A stretch of 64,000 nt of DNA from Nyssa sinensis (Eukaryota > Streptophyta > Magnoliopsida > Cornales > Nyssaceae): positions 31,566,239-31,630,238 of the forward strand of contig CM018052.1 in assembly GCA_008638375.1 (NCBI GenBank), read 5' to 3'. The position numbers were made by a program, and so were the translations under genes. This document shows, piece by piece, positions 57,237 to 64,000 of this stretch. The notes below the pieces were generated by a model. It did no database searches and was not told the DNA's origin. It saw nothing but the letters and a program-made list of their open reading frames with translations. Position 1 is the first letter of the stretch. The number at the start of each line of letters is the position of its first letter.

Positions 57237-57244
57237 TTATATAC
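57237..57244 (-). promoter_or_regulatory. TATA box for the antisense gene
   Basis: Minus strand TATATAAA followed by GAGAGAGAAAGGG, about 214 bp upstream of the ATG at 57023. Conserved at 1078-1085 in the left element. Confidence 0.6.
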
Positions 57245-57421
57245 GTATTCAAAATATGGACCCCCTAAGCTGAATCGGCATGACGGTTGAAAATAATGAT
57301 GGCTCCCCAAGCACCGGCTGCGCAATAAATGACCTATTAATAGTCGTCTCGGGAAATGAAAAGACAAGGCGTATGGCTTTTTGTAAAACCGTAACCCTAG
57401 TTACACGTCAAAACTTCAACT

Positions 57422-57437
57422 AGGGCTCGGGGGGAGT
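57422..57437 (+). promoter_or_regulatory. Gypsy polypurine tract
   Basis: AGGGCTCGGGGGGAGT, a purine-rich run three bases before the 3' LTR. A similar tract lies at 1266-1286 in the left element. Confidence 0.7.
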
Positions 57438-57440
57438 AGC

Positions 57441-58040
57441 TGATATACCATAAAGCGACCAGCCAATCTCCATGAGACACGTGTAGGGTCAGACCTACCA
57501 AACTCAATCCGCCCGAGCTTACTCAGCAATGTATCCTTCAGAGCTCATTTATCCAGAGCGGGTTAATTATGCAGAGCAGTCTTACGCATCTATCCTTCAG
57601 AACTTACAGGTCCGAACTCAAGGACTTCAGTTTATTCCCCATGCTTCAGAGCTCATCATCGCCTTAAGCGGCCTACCGAGCAGAAGATAAGGAAACAGTC
57701 TCCAATACGGAAACTACTGTTCACGGATATCTCTCAAGTGCAAGGTTCAACAAGGTAACTATCGATTCTCCGATTATCAAATCCCTATATCTACGGCTCC
57801 AAATCCTAATCAACTTAGGATCGCCATTGCCTATAAATTAAACCCTAAGGTACGCTTTACACTCATACTCATTATTTGGCTTACATTATAGTCTTTCAAT
57901 TCAATTTATTAACTTAAGCATCGGAGTGGCTACCGCCGGAGCCCTTCCGGTGGCCCTCTAATTCCTTTTCTTTGAGTATTCTTCAGGCAGTGGAGTTCGG
58001 AGCCCGATCGATCTCGTTCTAGCCAAAAAGTGCAGCATCA
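57441..58040 (+). repeat. Gypsy 3' LTR (600 bp)
   Basis: Same length as the 5' LTR with about 25 substitutions. Followed by TSD GTAAG (58041-58045). Confidence 0.95.
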
Positions 58041-58045
58041 GTAAG

Positions 58046-59261
58046 TAAGAGTAATTTATGTATGACAGATATGATATCCTAAAATATTCACGTCAGTAAC
58101 AAAAGAAGTGTTGTATATATAGTCATGCGTTTGGGTATTTAAAAGACAAATTATATCCTTACTTTGTAGTTTGTACTTGAGGAACTCCCAAATTAGACAA
58201 GAAGTCTAATTTAAAAAATAATACTTAAAACACTTGAGCCTATACACAAAAATATCAAAAAAGTTAATGAAAGTCCTATTAAGACGTCAAGTTAGAATTA
58301 AGGTAAATGTAAAGTATAAAAAATCTTTAAATTTGAGGGGGGAATTTAAAACTAAATGGTTATATTCAAAACAAAAAAAAAAAATTGAAAAGTAAAAAGA
58401 AATTCAAATAAAAAAATGAGAGGGAGCAATTGACCCCGGAACATAAGGTGGCCTCATCCATGGCTACAGCATATGGAACTTCCCTGGCACCACCACCACT
58501 CCCCCTTTACCTTCCCTTTGCGACCACCACTAGTGGCACCACTCCAATAGAAAATAAGGTGAATGAAAGAAAAAGGAAAATGAAAAAGAAGGGAGAGTTT
58601 GGTTATGAATAAAAATTATCTATAAAATTGTAAAAAAAAATTATTTTGTTGTTTGAAAAGTGATGTTACCACATTTGATTATGTTTGGATTCTTTCAACG
58701 CTCCGATGATTAAGTCAGAGAATGAACTAATTGTGATTCATCATGAGTTTTAAGACGTATTTAGAAACAGAAAGATAGGATATAAAATGTGTCCAAAGTT
58801 GAAAGTTTTTGAGTTAAACTTTACTTATATTTCAAGAGGTTGTCTTCAGACCTGCATCAACGCGTGTTAAATCACCAACTCAAACAAAAACTTAATTTGT
58901 TAGAAATTGTGTAATTTTATTTTTATTATACTCTTTAATACGTCTTCTCATATGTGGCCGGTCTAGGTCTATAGGCGTCAATTCATATTATGAGAGCGAT
59001 AATGAGATTTGAAATCAAAACCTTTTATTTGTATTGATACTATATTAAATTACTAATTTATTTAAAAACTTAAATCGTTAAAAAAATATATAATTTTATT
59101 ATTAACATGTGTCAACTCTCGATGATAATGCTTTAAAAAAGTAAAAACAATTATATGTCTCTTTCTAAATTTGCATGCAAAGTTCCCCATATTTTTAGTC
59201 AACGAGTGAAGTTGGCGTTTAGCCAACAAAATCGACCTATCGTGACAAATTTTGAGAAAAT
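58046..59261. other. Spacer right of the Gypsy element
   Basis: AT-rich. 58240-58460 is faintly similar to 27960-28160 (AAGTCCTATT..., GGTGGCCTC), perhaps an old copy of the gene C flanking repeat. The small ORF at 58430-58612 has no recognisable domain. Confidence 0.4.
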
Positions 59262-59593
59262 TACTAATTTACCCCCACCCCCCGGTATGATCGTTTTAAA
59301 CAACTCACAAGAACAGAGAGCAGAATACCACAAGAACAGAGAGTAGAATACCAGCATCAAGACGAGAAGATTCTCTGCACTAGTATAAGCTTTTGATCTG
59401 TGATAAAAATAAAAATGAGTTCTGTGCAGAGAGGTGATATGTCGAGATATTTTGGAAATGTTAACCGCCCAAGACCCAGAATCAAAGTTCACAGACTTAT
59501 GAGGGTGAATTTACAGAGTGCCGTGAATGTGAAGAAAGCTAAGAAACAGAACAGCCGCTACTGCTGCCACCATCTTCATACCAATACCAGAAG

Positions 59594-60729
59594 GTTAGTT
59601 CATTACTCATTAGTCCACAAACTCCTCTCCAATTTCCCTCGCTTTCCTTTCCTGCCTTAATATCAATATTGTTTTTTCATCATCGTTTAACTAGCTTGGA
59701 GCCCATGATGATGAGTAAGTACTTTTCCAGCTGGATATATGTGGTTGTTGACAGTTTTAGTGTTCTTTGACACAGGTTTTTTTTTTTCTTTTTTAGGAAG
59801 ATACTTTATTGAAACTGGAATGTTGGAATTTTGATGTGTATGCTATGTCTTTTGTCTGCCCTTTCATCATCCCTCTCTTTCAAATTCCTTTATATATAAG
59901 AAAAGCAGTTGCCTCCCATTCGGCTTGCAAACGAATGGAAGAGTGACTCGAATTAATGTTATTCATTAGAAAAATAGATTGAATTGGATATCAAAATTCA
60001 ACCAATTTATGAATGTGTTAATTGTCGGATCAAATTGAATTTGACCCTATAATTTTATATATATGTATATTATGTATATAAATAATTATGTTACAATACA
60101 TATACTAGGTAAAATTTAAAATATATAAATTTAACTCAATTTTTTTAAAAAAATACATAGTTTAAAAATTAATATATTATAGAAATTTGAACTATATAAT
60201 TTTTAATATGATGTATAAAAATTAATATACATGTTGTATATAATTGAATCAAATTACTTTAATTCATATTTTTAGATTTGGATATCATCGAAACTTCTTT
60301 ATTTATTTTTATTTTTATTTTTATTTTTATTTTTATTTTTATTTTTATTTTTATTTTTATTTTTATTTTTATTTTTATTTTTATTTTTATTTTTATTTTT
60401 ATTATTTTGATGACTAACTTCTTTGTTTTAAATACAAATACACAAATCGAATTTTGATCGATCAAATATCCAATTCATTGGCAATCTTAAAATAGACATC
60501 TTACATAAGAAATGATTAATTTATTTTTATTTGTATCCCCGACACTAATTTTTAATATTTTTCCAAAATGACATATTTTTAAATTTATTTATTAGACCCA
60601 TGTAATCACACAAGAGATAAATCCAATGATGAAATCCTATTCTATAAAGTCCCATTCTATCCTTCACTGTCATTTGAAAAAATATTAGATTCTAATAAGA
60701 GGGTTCATTTCAATTCCTCCCTTTCATAG
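59594..60729 (+). other. Intron of gene C'
   Basis: About 1.14 kb, colinear in reverse with the gene C intron; includes the hexanucleotide array. Confidence 0.6.
60303..60402 (+). repeat. (TTTTTA)n microsatellite, about 16 units
   Basis: Nearly pure hexanucleotide array inside the C' intron. The homologous site in arm 1 (about 29615-29640) has only about three units. Confidence 0.95.
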
Positions 60730-61639
60730 AATGACTTCTCCAAGAAGAAGGGAAGGAGACATCTCTGGGGCTTATTACATTACAAATCTAATTACCCTCC
60801 TGGGGGTGAAATATCAAGGCAAAGCTGAGAGCCCGTTTGAGACCCACCCAGCTGCCATGTGGGCATTTTTTACAGCCATATGTATCTGCTACCTTGCACC
60901 AGGATTTTCGAAGGAAACGCAAACTCAATTAGCATGGTGCTCCCGAATCCTCAGAAATGTTATTCCAATTTCGGGTTCTCTTGCTTCACTCTTACTGGTA
61001 TCAGTCTTTCCTGATCAAGGCTGGTTTGTGCTACCCATTGTTGTTGCTTGGGTCTTTATTCATATAATCTTGAAACTTGAATTTTTCAAGTATATATGCT
61101 ATTACCTTTGCAAGATAATTGGGAAAGCAATCCCCTAGATGTTTAACAAGTTTGCAAGACGCAACCAGACACAGGAGCCAACTCTTCCCACACAAAATTC
61201 TTCCTGGCCACGTTAAATGATATTCTCAATTCCATACTTGAACAATTGCATGCACTTTTTGGAATGCATCAGTACATATGGGAGTGGGAATAGACTCTCT
61301 TTTTTGTAATAATTGATATAAGAGGGTTTTTTTTATTTATTATTAGAATTATAAATCCTAGACTACACTGAATTTAATACAATGTAATTACTGGGTATCG
61401 TTTCATATATGAATCTAAATTATTTTTCATTAACATCCAAGTAAGCTGTGATAATTGAATTGATACTTTCTTTAAATCTTTTATATTTTTGGCAAGTATT
61501 CTTTTATTTAACTTCTTGATCAACATTGAAAAAAATTGACATTACTCTTGGAGGGAAAAGAAGGATGCTATTTGGGTCAAGTGTCAAATTTGCTTATAAT
61601 TAAGGGAGGAAATGACAGTGACATGGAGCAGGAATTAGG

Positions 61640-61930
61640 AATGCAAGTGGATACAAGTGGTATATGGAAAAAGAAGGATGTCAAAAAGAAGGATTCCATT
61701 TAGGTCAAGTGTCCATTTCAACTGACTGTTGTCTCTAAGTTCCTTAATGCCAATTTCATCAAAAAATAGTCTCATATGCATTAAATTTACAATACCATTA
61801 TCCTCTGTTAATTGACGAGGCCAAATAACGGGCAATTGTTCCTTCCCAATTTTTTGTTTTGTTTTGTTTTGCAAATTTTTTTTTTATATTTTTAATTTTT
61901 TTTAAATATACCTTTTTTAATTTAAAATCT
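61640..61930 (-). repeat. Gene C flanking repeat, arm 2 copy
   Basis: Matches 28050-28290 in reverse (CATTTAGGTCAAGTGTCCAT; CTCTGTTAATTGACGAGGCC). The partner repeat on the other side of C' is not clearly present. Confidence 0.8.
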
Positions 61931-62372
61931 CACCTCTCTTAGATTTAAGTTTTTTTATATTCCCGAAAATTTTTTGAGTGTTTTTTTTATCGGACTTTTT
62001 ATGTATAAATTTAAAAGTTTCTTGTATTAATAAATTTAATTATTTTTTAAAAAAATTTATCAACTAATATTATCTTTTTATAATTCTTTAATTTTTTTAA
62101 ATTTATGATCAAACAATATATATATATATATTTATTATACACTAAAAGGAATGTTGTGAGCGGATCTCCCTCAACTCTTTTTTGGGTCCAGCCAGCTTGG
62201 TTGGTCCACGCAACTTAGGCGTTTGTTGATCACGGCCACCACTACCGGGCTAACTTCACTTTCTTCATTGATATACTATAAAGTGAGCTACGTGGAATAG
62301 TTTGTGCAACATACAACCCATCAACAATTGGTTAGGAACTTAGAATCGTCCATCATGCACTATTAACCACCT

Positions 62373-63062
62373 TCTCCAGCACCCATCTATTCAAAGTAGA
62401 AAATGTTCTAACTGAAGTTCAAATTCACAGCCCCAAAAACTGGAGATTTCAATAGTCTTACGATGCAGGACCAAACAACCAAAAAAATCAGTGTCCTGTA
62501 GTTCTCTCCATCAAAATCATAGAGTTGGGGAAGTGTATCAAATCTGAAAAAAAAATGATTTTAATAAAAAAAAGGCAGCTCTAAGTTTGGCAATCCATCA
62601 GCATATGTTGTTGCGTTAATCATGTGCCAATCAATCAAGATACATGTGTATGAGAGAGAGACAGTTGCAAATTAAGGACTAACCTGAATACACCAAGGCC
62701 CCAAGATAAGATCCTTAACATGCTGAGTGCTTTCAAGAAGATCAGTCAACATACAAGCATCAAAAAAATATTGGTCAAAGTCCAACTTAGCGGCACTCAA
62801 AGATGACACGTTCACCAGTCAGAATCTTCTTCCTCATGAAATACCCTACGATTTCCAGTGATGAAACATTATGAGCGGATATTTCCAACACGGAGTCATC
62901 TTCTTCAACAAATGGGTTCCTATAGCCCCTTATCACCAACTTCTTCAAACTTGAAGAATTAATGTCCAAACGATGTTCAACACAACATCTGTACAATTTG
63001 AGAAACTCTAATACGGGACTACCCAATAATATCATTCCAATTGCAATCTCGGACACAACCAC
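62373..63062 (-). pseudogene. F-box remnant B' (LRR part plus FBD trace)
   Basis: Minus strand. The exon 1 part 63062-62684 encodes SEIAIGMILLGSPVLEFLKL and SSSLKKLVIRGYRNPF, ending IFECR-stop. That is the same frameshift as in pseudogene B, near 25000. The donor AG|GTTAGT is kept. Exon 2 is missing. The exon 3 trace runs 62543-62373 (acceptor TTTTTTCAG). The F-box itself and the N-terminus are absent through the deletion matching 18908-24739. Confidence 0.85.
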
Positions 63063-63619
63063 ACACTCGATATTTATTTGGATAAAATTAAGAGATAAAT
63101 TTGAAAATCAAAGAAAATAGCAAAAGGAAACAAATTTAGGAGGGAAGGTTTTATAAAGAGAAAATTGAGGGTGAAAGAAGTTTGAAAGTAAAACAGTAGA
63201 GGGAAAAAAAATTCTATAGGAAAGGAGAAATGATGTTTGGCGGTCTTTTTGAAGGGGAACAATTGGTGGGTTAGAGAGTCCACCATAGAACTTTCAAAAT
63301 TTCCCCACATACATTTGCTTTTTTTACAGTAAATATTTGTTCGTGACAATATTTTAAGAGAGAGCATGTTTGATATGTTAAAAACTTGAAAAGAAACAAG
63401 TGCCAATGTATCAATTAGCTTAATTGCTTGAATATTCATTCAGAGTTGGACTTTTTTTTCTTTTCTTTTTTGGTACAATGGACAAATTTCTTCTATTTGT
63501 TGTTTGTGACTTCAGAATCGATACTTATTGTCACTTTATCAGAGTAATTCTGAAAAGTAAATCTCGTTTATGTGCATCGACCCTACAACAAGTGTACCAT
63601 TTAATTTACATAAGACGCA

Positions 63620-63765
63620 ACAATAAAAATTCAAACTCATACCAAATATTTGAACTTAATATACTCAACACTTGAGATTCGTCCATTATTCAAACTCACA
63701 CCAAATACTTGAACTTCATATTCCCAACACTTGAGACTCGTCCTTTCAACCATCACAACACTACT
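63620..63765 (-). repeat. Tandem repeat, ~66-bp unit, two copies
   Basis: Inverted counterpart of 18125-18330, with two units instead of three. Confidence 0.75.
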
Positions 63766-64000
63766 CGTTTGGGTGAATCCTTGTTGTTTTTTTTTTTTTT
63801 TTTGGAGCAACCGCCCTTATTGTTAGTGATACAAATTACACTCTTAAGTTCAATTCATCTTTTCAAATATCATGTCAGCCTTTATACATAATGGTACAAT
63901 AACTTTGACTCAAGGTTAGTCCAGCTTAATAAATGACCTTTTAAAAGCCCCCTTTTGTCAATCACAACTACACTATAGTATTCAGTGACGAATTGAAATT

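Larger units (their letters stand above)
43486..58040 (+). mobile_element. Tat-lineage Ty3/Gypsy retrotransposon, full length (14,555 bp)
   Basis: 600-bp LTRs at 43486-44085 and 57441-58040 (TGATATACC...CATCA), flanked by TSD GTAAG. PBS 44089-44106; G-rich polypurine tract before 57441. Order gag, protease, RT, RNase H, second RNase H (aRH type), integrase is that of the Tat/Ogre-Retand group. So are the long 3' region with a minisatellite and antisense genes. LTRs differ at about 25 sites (~4%). A 3-kb solo LTR is nested in gag (about 11.6 kb without it). Coding frames carry many stops and shifts, so it is inactive. Confidence 0.95.
59415..61138 (+). pseudogene. Gene C': truncated copy of the two-exon membrane protein gene
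   Basis: Exon 1 59415-59593 (MSSVQRGDMSRYFGNVN), donor AAG|GTTAGT. Exon 2 starts at 60730 (acceptor CTTTCATAG) and reads MTSPRRREGDISGAYY to a stop at 61138. Relative to gene C, one codon is lost in the Cys/His run of exon 1 and CAG has become TAG after GKAIP, removing about 28 C-terminal residues. The three membrane segments remain. It could still encode a shorter protein, so pseudogene status is likely but not certain. A 24-bp insertion precedes the ATG. Confidence 0.6.
59262..64000 (-). repeat. Arm 2 of the large inverted duplication
   Basis: Reverse complement of 30661 back to 17899, minus two internal deletions corresponding to 18908-24739 and 25250-27335 of arm 1. Continues to the window edge. 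Carries gene C' and F-box remnant B'. Confidence 0.93.

Noticed and set aside
58430..58612. 60-codon ORF with Pro-rich start
   Set aside because: Short, low-complexity, no homologue recognised and no splice or promoter support.
60259..60465. ORF with a long Lys-Ile repeat
   Set aside because: Direct translation of the (TTTTTA) microsatellite.

Overview
This window is nuclear DNA from a flowering plant, most likely a eudicot. It shows GT-AG introns, F-box/LRR/FBD-type genes, plant-specific retroelement lineages (Copia, Tat-lineage Gypsy, TRIM, LINE) and AT-rich spacers full of microsatellites. Nothing bacterial, organellar or viral (non-retroelement) was seen. Few genes look intact. The window is a TE-riddled, rearranged F-box cluster. 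All identities quoted are hand counts.

Layout. 1-1988: 3' end of a Gypsy (Tat-type) element cut by the window edge. 2566-4345: a fragment of an AGD5-type ARF-GAP gene between two 175-bp direct repeats. 5277-6830: two inverted-repeat DNA elements. 8096-17384: F-box pseudogene A, split by a 5.1-kb Copia (Copia-1, TSD TCACT), a 331-bp TRIM and an intronic LINE fragment. 18950-27545: F-box pseudogene B, split by a 4.9-kb Copia (Copia-2). 28801-30558 (minus): a two-exon gene (gene C) for an unrecognised small membrane protein. 31032-34417: a ~3.4-kb solo-LTR-like block on the minus strand. 35542-40397: a 5'-truncated Copia on the minus strand (Copia-3). 41862-42010: a fragment resembling the start of an RBM8A/Y14 gene. 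43486-58040: a complete but decayed 14.6-kb Tat-lineage Gypsy with 600-bp LTRs and TSD GTAAG. It carries a nested 3-kb solo LTR (TSD TCCAT), a second (archaeal-type) RNase H, a ~20-unit minisatellite and antisense genes with their own TATA boxes. 59262-64000: an inverted copy of 30661-17899, holding a second gene C (C', truncated by a stop) and a remnant of F-box B (B').

The dominant structure is inverted duplication. 17899-30661 is repeated in reverse at 59262-64000 and runs off the window end. The copy lacks the B F-box region with Copia-2, and also lacks B exon 2. Separately, the upstream region of F-box A (7030-7926) recurs in reverse, split across 35048-35262 and 42945-43310. The shared frameshift in B and B' shows that B was already broken before it was copied. 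If transcribed through, the arms could form long double-stranded RNA, which is inference only.

The annotated coding parts do not form a pathway. They are F-box pseudogenes, a duplicated membrane-protein gene of unknown role, captured or duplicated gene fragments, and retroelement genes.
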